This document shows positions 51,188 through 58,714 of a stretch of 64,000 nt of DNA, piece by piece. Numbering within the stretch: position 1 is the stretch's first letter; each line of letters opens with the position of its first letter. The DNA comes from Kitasatospora sp. GP82 (lineage in GTDB: Bacteria > Actinomycetota > Actinomycetes > Streptomycetales > Streptomycetaceae), in NCBI RefSeq assembly GCF_029892105.1, contig NZ_JARZAJ010000005.1, positions 124,001 through 188,000 on the forward strand. Reading direction: 5' to 3'. Position numbers and translations under genes: made by a program. Under the pieces are notes generated by a model, which saw only the letters and a program-made list of their open reading frames with translations, searched no databases and had not been told where the DNA came from.

Positions 51188-52324
51188 CTAGGACGACACG
51201 GCGAGGCTCTCCGCCAGGTACTGCACCGCGGCCCGGACCAGCCGCAGCCGTTCCCGCTCGGGCGTGTAGTCCACGACGATGTCGGAGACCTTGACACTGG
51301 CCTGGGCAGCGCGGCCCTTGCCGTCGTGCAGGGCGCTCTGGAGCTTTCGGGCGGCGTCAAGACCGGCGGCGTCGTTCTTCGCGGCGGCGAGCAGCAGTCT
51401 GGCGGTGGCCGTGCCGGGCGCTTCGGCGCCGGACTGGGCGAGGGCTGCCGGGTCGTAGCGGCCGGAGACCGCGGCGGCCGCACCGTACAGGTCGGGGCGG
51501 GCCAGCCCGGCGGCGGCAGCACAGGGGGCGCCGCCCTCGATGCCGAGGGTGCCCCAGCCGTTGGGCCCGGGCGGGAGGGTGCGGAAGGCGGTGCCGACCG
51601 CGGTGCGCAGGGCGGTGTCGTCGGCCACGGCCTGCGGGGCGGCGGCCACCAGCTCGCACGGACGGGCGGTGCCGCTCGGCGACTGGGGAACGACCACCAC
51701 GAACGGGCGGGCCCGGCCCAGCTTCACGGCCGAGGCGATCCCGTCGAAGATGTCCGGCAGTTCCGCGTCAGCGGTGGTCCTGGCGCCGCCCGCATGGACC
51801 ACGATCACCGGGAACCGGGCGTTCGCGTCCGTCTTGTACTGGGCAGGCAGCCAGACCCGTACGGTGCGCGGCCGTCCGTCAGGGGCAGCCACCGCACCCT
51901 CCATCAGTTCGCCACCGGCCGGCTGACCGATACTCCTGAACTGGGTTACCACCGGCTGAAGTTGGCGCTCCGGAGTGGCAGCGCCCCCACTCGCCGCCGG
52001 GGACGGCGCGGCGGGTGGGGCAGCGGCGGGACGCGGCGCCGTACTCCGCCCGGCGGCCGCACTCTCCCCGGCGGCGGCCGCCCCGGCCTCCTGCACGGCC
52101 CGCAGACCCCGGCCGTCCAGGGCCACGGCGACCGCCAGCGCGGTGACGCACATGCCGCAGGCCATCGCCCCGCCGACCCGCAGCAGCAGTGGCCGCTGCT
52201 CGGCCGCCAACTCGTAGGTCTGGGCCACCCGAAGGTCGCGCCAGCGCAGCAGGGCCGCCCTGACCAGCCAGATCCCGGCGGCGGCCGCCAGCAGCAAGGG
52301 GACGACGAGGAGCGGACGGGGCAT
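51188..52324 (-). CDS. Esterase-fold membrane protein lacking the catalytic serine
   Basis: A 378-aa protein with two N-terminal membrane helices (LLVVPLLLAAAAGIWLV and GAMACGMCVTALAVAVAL) and a Pro/Ala linker. The C-terminal part resembles the esterase D/mycolyltransferase fold: VRVWLPAQYKTDANARFPVI, FVVVVPQSPSG, then GTLGIEGGAPCAAAAGLARP. At the nucleophile elbow G-x-S-x-G the serine position is Glu (GIEGG), and no catalytic histidine is seen near the end. It is probably a non-catalytic family member. Start ATG at 52324 is not backed by a strong site. Confidence 0.8.
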   Translation of the reverse strand: MPRPLLVVPLLLAAAAGIWLVRAALLRWRDLRVAQTYELAAEQRPLLLRVGGAMACGMCVTALAVAVALDGRGLRAVQEAGAAAAGESAAAGRSTAPRPAAAPPAAPSPAASGGAATPERQLQPVVTQFRSIGQPAGGELMEGAVAAPDGRPRTVRVWLPAQYKTDANARFPVIVVHAGGARTTADAELPDIFDGIASAVKLGRARPFVVVVPQSPSGTARPCELVAAAPQAVADDTALRTAVGTAFRTLPPGPNGWGTLGIEGGAPCAAAAGLARPDLYGAAAAVSGRYDPAALAQSGAEAPGTATARLLLAAAKNDAAGLDAARKLQSALHDGKGRAAQASVKVSDIVVDYTPERERLRLVRAAVQYLAESLAVSS

Positions 52325-52582
52325 AGGACGCACCAACCTCTGGAGAACCGGCACCGCCCGGTCCCGGCCATCAGCGGCACGGACCACCACGGCGTACTCG
52401 GTCCACAGGGTGCAAGACGAGCGGGCACACCGTGCGCGGGGCTCCCTGGCCGGACCCGACGTTCACTCGAACGAGCGAGCCACCGGTACGTCAACCAGGG
52501 CGGACGGCAACCGGTGCACCGCCAGAGCGCCTGCGGCACCCACGCCCCGGCGCGGCGCCTCATCTCCCCCGGGCCGCAGCCC

Positions 52583-53794
52583 TCAGCCGGCCCGCAGTGC
52601 GACCGTCATCGCCTCGACCGCGAGCAGCGGGTCCACGTTGCGGTCCAGCGCCTCCCGGCAGGCGAGCACCGCCTCGATCCGGCGCAGTGTGTTCTCCGGC
52701 GAACCGGCCGCCGCGACCTTGGCGAGCGCGGGACGCTGGTCCTCGTTGGCGAGCGCACCCGTCGAGCCGAGCTGGACGGCGAGCACGTCCCGGTAGAAGC
52801 CGAGCAGGTCGAGTAGCGCGACGCCCAGCGTCTCGCGCCGAGTCCGCGTCGCCCGGCTCTTCTGACGCTTCTCCAGCTCCTTCACCGCGCCCGCCATCCC
52901 GCGCGGCGCCCGGCTGCCCTCGGCGGCGCCGTACGCGGCCCTGAGGTCGTCGGTCTCCTTGGCGTCCTGGGTCTCGGCCAGGGCCTCGGCGTCCGCCTTG
53001 GCGGTGTCGACCAGCCGCTGGGCGGCGGCCAGGCAGCCACCGATGTCGGCGACCTCGAGCGGGATGCGCAGCACGTCGAGGCGGCGGGCGCGGGACTGCT
53101 CGTCCACCGCGAGGCGGCGCGAACGCTCCACGTCGCCCTGCCCGGCGAGCGCCGCCAGCCGGGCGGTCTCCGGCTCGACGCCGTCCCGCCTGACCAGCAT
53201 GTCGGCGACCGCCTCGGCGGCGGGCGTGCGCAGCACCAGCAGACGGCAGCGCGAGCGGATGGTGGGCAGCACGTCCTGCACGGAAGGCGCGCACAGCAGC
53301 CAGACCGTACGCGGGGACGGCTCCTCGACACCCTTCAGCAGCGCGTTCGCCGCCGCCTCGGTGAGCCGGTGGGCGGCGTCCACCAGGATCACCGACCACC
53401 GCCCGCCGGTCGGGTAACTGGAGGCCCGCAGCACGAGGTCCCGCATGTCGCCGACACCGATCGACAGACCGTCGCTCCGTACGAACTTCACATCGGCATG
53501 GCTGCCGGAGAGCACGGTGTGGCAGCCGTCGCAGAAGCCGCAGCCCGGCACCCCGCCCAGCTCCACATCGGGGCTGGTGCACTGGAGCGCGGCGGCGAAG
53601 GCCCGCGCGGCCGTACTCTGCCCGGCACCCGGCGGACCGGTGAACAGCCAGGCGTGCGTCATCAGCGACGCGTTCCCTCCCGGCCCGGGCGCAGCCCCCC
53701 GGCCCGCGGCCACCGCGGCCCGCGCGGCCTGCGCAGCCGCCGTCAGCTGCTCGACCACCCGATCCTGGCCGACCAGGTCGTCCCACACACTCAC
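52583..53794 (-). CDS. holB: DNA polymerase III subunit delta'
   Basis: A 403-aa clamp-loader subunit. The AAA+ domain begins VWDDLVGQDRVVEQL; its P-loop GPPGAGQSTAARAF has Gln for the usual Lys, consistent with delta' not hydrolysing ATP. A zinc module (CGFCDGC with an upstream Cys) and the SRC motif in IRSRCRLLVL are present. The C-terminal region forms the collar. Starts GTG at 53794. In Streptomyces it lies close to tmk, as here, with an acyltransferase gene inserted between. Confidence 0.95.
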   Translation of the reverse strand: MSVWDDLVGQDRVVEQLTAAAQAARAAVAAGRGAAPGPGGNASLMTHAWLFTGPPGAGQSTAARAFAAALQCTSPDVELGGVPGCGFCDGCHTVLSGSHADVKFVRSDGLSIGVGDMRDLVLRASSYPTGGRWSVILVDAAHRLTEAAANALLKGVEEPSPRTVWLLCAPSVQDVLPTIRSRCRLLVLRTPAAEAVADMLVRRDGVEPETARLAALAGQGDVERSRRLAVDEQSRARRLDVLRIPLEVADIGGCLAAAQRLVDTAKADAEALAETQDAKETDDLRAAYGAAEGSRAPRGMAGAVKELEKRQKSRATRTRRETLGVALLDLLGFYRDVLAVQLGSTGALANEDQRPALAKVAAAGSPENTLRRIEAVLACREALDRNVDPLLAVEAMTVALRAG

Positions 53795-53839
53795 GCCGTG
53801 CTCCCGCCGACCGCCCGTACTGCTCGCTACCGGTCGAGC

Positions 53840-55051
53840 CTAACCCCGCAGGCCGACACCCGACTCCGACATGGTCTTCGGCGTCGTCTCCGCCGCGGCC
53901 TGCAGCCCTGACTCCGGCCTAGCCTGCCGCCCGATCGACACCGGTCGTCCGTCCAGGCCGTCGATCGCCCTCATCCGCTCGAACGACTTCCTCAACTGCA
54001 CCTTCATGGATCGCGAGAGCGGCCGCTCGATATAGCGGTTCACCAGCCAGGAGACCGCCGTCATCACCAGCAGGAGAGCCCCCAGCAGCAGCCACGGGTC
54101 GATCGTGTACCGCAGGTTCTCGATGAGCTTCCACCCGATGTACTCGTGCAACAGGTAGAGCGGATAGGTGACCGCTCCCGCCGTACCGAGCCAGCGCCAG
54201 TCGATCCGCCGGAACCAGCCCAGCGCCACGCCCGCCATCAGCAGGTAGAAGGCCGCGATCACCGCCGCCACGACCCAGTCGGGCAGGTCGTATGCCGAGT
54301 TGGCCTGCACGGACTGGTAGGTCGGCCAGCTGGCCCGGATCCCCGCAAGCAGGGAGAAGCCGACCAACAGCCAGAGCAGCAGGTCCTGACCGAAGCGCCA
54401 CATCAGGTAGAAGGCCATACCGCCGATGAAGAACCAGCAGTACTCGGGCATGGCCAGCATCTGGAGCAGGTGTACGTCGGGAAGCCCGTACGAGAGCACT
54501 CCGGCGCCCGACCAGATCAGGCAGAAGGCGAGTACCCGACGGTAGGTCAGCCCGCCCCAGACCACGATCGCAAAGATCAGGTAGAACCTTGCCTCCGCCC
54601 ACAGGCTCCAGTACACGCCGTCCACGTAGGGGACGCCGAGCGGGTTCTGCAGCATGGTCAGGTTGGTCAGCACGTCCTGCCACTTCCGGGGCTGCTCGCT
54701 TCCCGGGAGGAGTGCCAGCATCAGCGTGGTCAGCCCCACCGCCAGCCAGTACGCCGGAAAGAGCCGGACCACCCGCGAGGTGAGGAAATCCGAGAGCGAG
54801 CGTCCCCAGCAGCTCAGGCAGATCACGAACCCGCTGATCAGGAAGAACAGCTGCACGCCCAGCCACCCGTAGGAGGCGGGCATGTAGAGGATCGGGAAGA
54901 CATGCGAGCGCGGTCGCCCCCAACCCGACCCGTATGCCACGTAGTGGTAGAGCACCACCATCAACACGGCGAGGAATCGCAGGCCGTCCAGTGCGGCGAT
55001 CCGCTGGGTCGTTCGCGGAGGAGACTCCCGCGCTTGCTCGGTCAGATTCAC
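53840..55051 (-). CDS. Acyltransferase 3 family membrane protein
   Basis: A 403-aa membrane protein with about ten helices. AALDGLRFLAVLMVVLYHYV carries the conserved His of acyltransferase-3 proteins, and LGVQLFFLISGFVICLS and TSRVVRLFPAYWLAV are the family's next blocks. It probably O-acylates a surface sugar or antibiotic precursor. GTG at 55051 is preferred because of CAGGAAG upstream and because an ATG at 55096 lies in the tmk terminator; ATG at 55087 is also possible. Confidence 0.9.
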   Translation of the reverse strand: MNLTEQARESPPRTTQRIAALDGLRFLAVLMVVLYHYVAYGSGWGRPRSHVFPILYMPASYGWLGVQLFFLISGFVICLSCWGRSLSDFLTSRVVRLFPAYWLAVGLTTLMLALLPGSEQPRKWQDVLTNLTMLQNPLGVPYVDGVYWSLWAEARFYLIFAIVVWGGLTYRRVLAFCLIWSGAGVLSYGLPDVHLLQMLAMPEYCWFFIGGMAFYLMWRFGQDLLLWLLVGFSLLAGIRASWPTYQSVQANSAYDLPDWVVAAVIAAFYLLMAGVALGWFRRIDWRWLGTAGAVTYPLYLLHEYIGWKLIENLRYTIDPWLLLGALLLVMTAVSWLVNRYIERPLSRSMKVQLRKSFERMRAIDGLDGRPVSIGRQARPESGLQAAAETTPKTMSESGVGLRG

Positions 55052-55088
55052 GTGGAACGACTTCCTGGACCAGGGCCGGACAGACATA

Positions 55089-55123
55089 ACGGGCACAGCA
55101 GTCTCTCAGACCACTGTGCCCGT
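55089..55123 (-). terminator. Terminator of the tmk gene
   Basis: ACGGGCACAG (55089-55098) pairs with CTGTGCCCGT (55114-55123) with a 15-nt loop, 64 bp after the tmk stop on the minus strand. Confidence 0.75.
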
Positions 55124-55186
55124 AATCCACCCGGCTGCCGGAGCAGCCGCCGTGCGGAACGCAACTCCCTCTGCGTGCGCGACGTA

Positions 55187-58100
55187 TCAGTCGCGCCCGC
55201 CGCGCCACCTGCGGCCCTTGCCGCGTCCGGCCTGCGGCTCCTGCAGCTCCGGCTCCTGCGGGCTCGGCGGCTGGGGGTGGTCCTGCGTCTCCCGCTTGGC
55301 CCACTCCTCGCGGGAGCCCAGGAGGGTGTCGGTCAGGCTCGGGAGGTCGTCCATCGGGGTCTCCTCCGCCCAGGCCGGGCGGGGGCGCTGCTCGACCGCC
55401 GGGAGCTCCCGGGTCGTCTCCGAGGGGGACTGGGCGTCCTGGCCGGCCGGCTGCTTCTCACCGCGCCACAGGCCCGGCGGCACCCGGTCGTCGACCAGGC
55501 GGGGGCTCTTCGACGTGGTGGTCTCGGCCTGGTCGCGCCCGCCCGGCCGCGCCCAGGACGTCCTCGGGGCGGCCACGCCGCCGGACCGGAGGCCCGGCTG
55601 CCCGGGTGCGGACGGCTCCACACGGGGCAGTACGGCGGTCTCGTCCGCCGCCGGGACGGTCGGCAGCACCGCCGTCTCGTCCGCCGCGGGGACCGCCGAA
55701 AGTACCGCCGTCTCGTCGGCCGCGGGGACCGCCGGCAGTACCGCCGTCTCATCGGCCGCCCCGGCCTTGACGGCCTCCGCCGCCCGGACCGCAGCCTGCC
55801 GCTCCCGCTCGGAGATCTCCTGGGTGGCCTCCTCGGTGCCGCCGACCTGCGGCAGCTCCACGGTGGCCGTCACCGTCGGCCCCTCGACCGAGGCTGAGGA
55901 CGAGACCGACGCCGCAGCCGCAGCCGCCTCGGCGGCCAGCCGGGCCTCCTCGGCCCGCTGGAGCGCCTCCTCCGCCCGCCGCCGCTGCTCGGCCCGCTGT
56001 AGGTCGCGCTGCCGCTGGAGCTCCGCCTGCGCCGCCGCCTCGGCGGCGAGCCGCTCCCGCTCGGCCTGCTCCGCCTTCTGCCGGGCCGCCGCCTCGGCCT
56101 GCCGGACGGCCTCCTCCTCGGCGCGCCTGCGCGCCTCGGCCTCCGCCTTGAGCTTCGCCTCCGCTGCCGCCTTGCGGGCCTCCTCGGCGGCGATCCGCTC
56201 GGCCTCCAGCTCGGCCTGGCGCTCCTTCTCCGCCTGCTCGGCCCGCAGCTGCTCCAGCAGCTCCTGCCGCTTGCGCTCGGCTGCCTCCTCCTCGGCCTTC
56301 TTACGGGCCTCTTCGGCCGCGCGCCGGGCGGCCTCCTCACGGGCGAGGCGTTCCTGCTCTGCCTGGGCGGCCTTCTCCTGGGTGGAGAGCGGCAGCTCGC
56401 GGTCGAGCCGGTGGCGGATCGCGGTGGTGACGAAGGCCGGCTGCTGGCTGCCGTCCACCACCAGGTAGCGCGCCGGGTCGGCGGCAGCCAGGGCGAGGAA
56501 CCCGGACCGTACCCGGGTGTGGAACTCGGTCGGCTCGGACTCCAGCCGGTCCAGAGCCTCGGTGAAGCGCTCCCTGGCCTTGGTCGGGTCGACGTCCAGC
56601 ACGACCGTCAGGTCGGGCACCAGACCGCCGGTGGCCCAGCGCGAGATCCGGGCAACCTCGGTCGCGGCGAGGTCGCGGCCGGCGCCCTGGTAGGCGATGG
56701 AGGAGTCCATGTACCGGTCGGTGATCACCACCGCGCCGCGCTCCAGCGCCGGGCGGATGACGTTCTCGACGTGCTCGGCCCGGTCCGCCGCGTAGATCAG
56801 CGCCTCGGCGCGGTGCGAGAGGCCGGTGTTGCCGACGTCCAGGACGAGCGCGCGCAGCCGCTGCCCGATCGGGCTGCCGCCGGGCTCGCGGGTGAGCACC
56901 ACCTCGTGGCCCTTGCTGCGGATCCACTCGGCGAGCGCGTTCGCCTGGGTGGACTTCCCGGCGCCGTCGCCGCCCTCCAGTGCGATGAAGAATCCGGTAC
57001 CGCTCACCCGGTGCGGCGCCAGTGGCGCACCGCCGCGCAGCGACTGCACCAGCTCGCGGCCGAGCGGGACGCTGCCCCGCTGGTCGTCGGTCTTCAGCAG
57101 CACGACCGCCGCGAGCGCCATCGTCAGCAGCCCGGCGGTGGCGATGGCCAGTGCGGCCCCGTCGTGGATGAAGGTGAAGTTGCCCGGCCTGATCTCGCCG
57201 TACGCGACCTCGCCGTACCCGGCGGCGATCAGCGGGACGACGATCAGTGCGGCAGCCACCACGGCCCGCAGCACCGCGTAGAGGTGCTCGGTGACCTTGG
57301 GCAGCCGGATCTCCTCGACCTCCTGGGCGAGCAGCGTCCGCCCGGTGGCGATGACGATTCCGGCGGCAAGACCGGCCAGCGAGGTGAGCAGCAGGACCAG
57401 GACGAAGTCCAGGACGAGCCCGGCCAGGATCAGCGCGACGCCCTCGGTGAGCAGGGCGAGCGCGAGCAGTCGCCGCCGGGAGAGCGAGGGCAGGGTGGCC
57501 CTGGTCAGCCGTACGCCGAGCGCGGGGGCCCCGGCGGCGGCGAGGACCAGCAGGCCGTAGCCGATCGGCCCGGCGCGGTGGTCGACGGCGGTCAGCAGTC
57601 CGAGCGCGGCTACCCCGGCCATCGAGGCGTAGGCGGCGGCGACGGAGAAGGTGAAGTACGGGGCGGAGCCGGTGCGGCCCTTGCGCAGCGCGGGACCGGG
57701 GGTCGCGTCGGTGGGGGCACGCAGGCCCTGCAGGGGGGAGCGCGGTGCGGCGGCCGTGCCGGCGGGCAGCTCCTGGAGGTAGAGCAGGACGGCGGAGGCG
57801 GCCAGCAGCAGCGCTGCGCCGACCCCGGCCGTGGTGGCCTGGTTGGCTCGCAGCCAGTGCGACCCGAGCGCGGCGAAGATGTTGTTGACCAGGGTCAGCC
57901 CGACCAGGGCGGTCGCGGCGAGCGGGACGGTAGCCCAGCCGGTGCGCAGGTCCAGGGTCCGTACGGTGTCCAGGACGGCAGCGGAAGGCCGCTGCTCGGA
58001 CGGGGCTGCGCCGGGGTCGGCGGGTGGCAGCAACGACGGCACGGCGGCCGCCTTGGTGATCGCCCAGACGCGTTCGGCGGCGCCGGTCAGGAAGACCGTG

Positions 58101-58555
58101 CCGAGGAGCAGGTAGGTGGCCGATCCCGGGCTCCAGGCGAGCCACCATGGCGCGACACCGATCAGCACGGCACGGAAGGCGTCGGCGCCGAACAGCACCC
58201 AGCGGCGGTCGAGTTTCCCGGCGAGCAGGTTGTGCAGCGGCCCGAGCAGCACGGCCCCGAAGAGCAGCGTGGCGAGCATCCGGACCCCGAACACCGCGGC
58301 CACCGCAAGCGCCTGTGCCCGGTAGCCGTGGCCGAACGGGCCACCGGCGACCGCCGCCGCCCAGGTCAGCGCGATCAGCACCAGCAGACCGAGCCGGTCG
58401 CCGGTGCCACCGACGAGCTGGGCCGTCCACAGGCGGCGGTAGGGGCGCAGCCGGAGCAGCGCGCGGGCCCGCTCTCCGTGCGTACCGGCCGGGGCCGCCT
58501 CGGGGAGATGGGGTACGGCGGCGCTCGTGCCGGTGGGCTGCTCCTCGCTCGTCAT
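55187..58555 (-). CDS. tmk: dTMP kinase fused to an MFS-like domain and a coiled-coil tail
   Basis: A 1122-aa protein. Residues 1 to about 510 are a 12-helix MFS-like domain. Residues 520-730 are the thymidylate kinase: P-loop LEGGDGAGKSTQANAL, LTREPGGSPIGQRLRAL, and the DRY-type VVITDRYMDSSIAYQGAGR. Residues 738-875 are a Glu/Ala/Lys/Arg coiled coil, then 4 tandem 12-residue repeats (AADETAVLPAVP) and a charged C-terminus. The fusion is a known actinomycete arrangement. The kinase makes dTDP for DNA synthesis; the membrane part may tether it. ATG at 58555 has no clear ribosome binding site. Confidence 0.93.
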   Translation of the reverse strand: MTSEEQPTGTSAAVPHLPEAAPAGTHGERARALLRLRPYRRLWTAQLVGGTGDRLGLLVLIALTWAAAVAGGPFGHGYRAQALAVAAVFGVRMLATLLFGAVLLGPLHNLLAGKLDRRWVLFGADAFRAVLIGVAPWWLAWSPGSATYLLLGTVFLTGAAERVWAITKAAAVPSLLPPADPGAAPSEQRPSAAVLDTVRTLDLRTGWATVPLAATALVGLTLVNNIFAALGSHWLRANQATTAGVGAALLLAASAVLLYLQELPAGTAAAPRSPLQGLRAPTDATPGPALRKGRTGSAPYFTFSVAAAYASMAGVAALGLLTAVDHRAGPIGYGLLVLAAAGAPALGVRLTRATLPSLSRRRLLALALLTEGVALILAGLVLDFVLVLLLTSLAGLAAGIVIATGRTLLAQEVEEIRLPKVTEHLYAVLRAVVAAALIVVPLIAAGYGEVAYGEIRPGNFTFIHDGAALAIATAGLLTMALAAVVLLKTDDQRGSVPLGRELVQSLRGGAPLAPHRVSGTGFFIALEGGDGAGKSTQANALAEWIRSKGHEVVLTREPGGSPIGQRLRALVLDVGNTGLSHRAEALIYAADRAEHVENVIRPALERGAVVITDRYMDSSIAYQGAGRDLAATEVARISRWATGGLVPDLTVVLDVDPTKARERFTEALDRLESEPTEFHTRVRSGFLALAAADPARYLVVDGSQQPAFVTTAIRHRLDRELPLSTQEKAAQAEQERLAREEAARRAAEEARKKAEEEAAERKRQELLEQLRAEQAEKERQAELEAERIAAEEARKAAAEAKLKAEAEARRRAEEEAVRQAEAAARQKAEQAERERLAAEAAAQAELQRQRDLQRAEQRRRAEEALQRAEEARLAAEAAAAAASVSSSASVEGPTVTATVELPQVGGTEEATQEISERERQAAVRAAEAVKAGAADETAVLPAVPAADETAVLSAVPAADETAVLPTVPAADETAVLPRVEPSAPGQPGLRSGGVAAPRTSWARPGGRDQAETTTSKSPRLVDDRVPPGLWRGEKQPAGQDAQSPSETTRELPAVEQRPRPAWAEETPMDDLPSLTDTLLGSREEWAKRETQDHPQPPSPQEPELQEPQAGRGKGRRWRGGRD
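55622..55765. repeat. Four 36-bp tandem repeats in tmk
   Basis: Four near-identical copies of a 36-bp unit encode AADETAVL followed by a variable proline/valine pair. They lie in the low-complexity tail of the tmk fusion and probably vary in copy number between strains. Confidence 0.85.
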
Positions 58556-58659
58556 ACCGTCAGGGTAGCGGGCGGGCTCCGCGCTCAAGCCCTGGAACGG
58601 GCCTCGACAGGCCCCTCATGACAGGGTTGTGACGCTGTCGGCGCCGATCGCCGAACGTA

Positions 58660-58699
58660 CTGCGGGCCCGCAGCCCCGGGGAGGGGTGCGGGCCCGCAG
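58660..58699 (-). terminator. Terminator after topA
   Basis: CTGCGGGCCCGCA (58660-58672) and TGCGGGCCCGCAG (58687-58699) are complementary 13-bp arms around 14 nt, 16 bp past the topA stop. Each arm is itself a palindrome. Confidence 0.75.
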
Positions 58700-58714
58700 G
58701 CACGGCAGAAGCGC

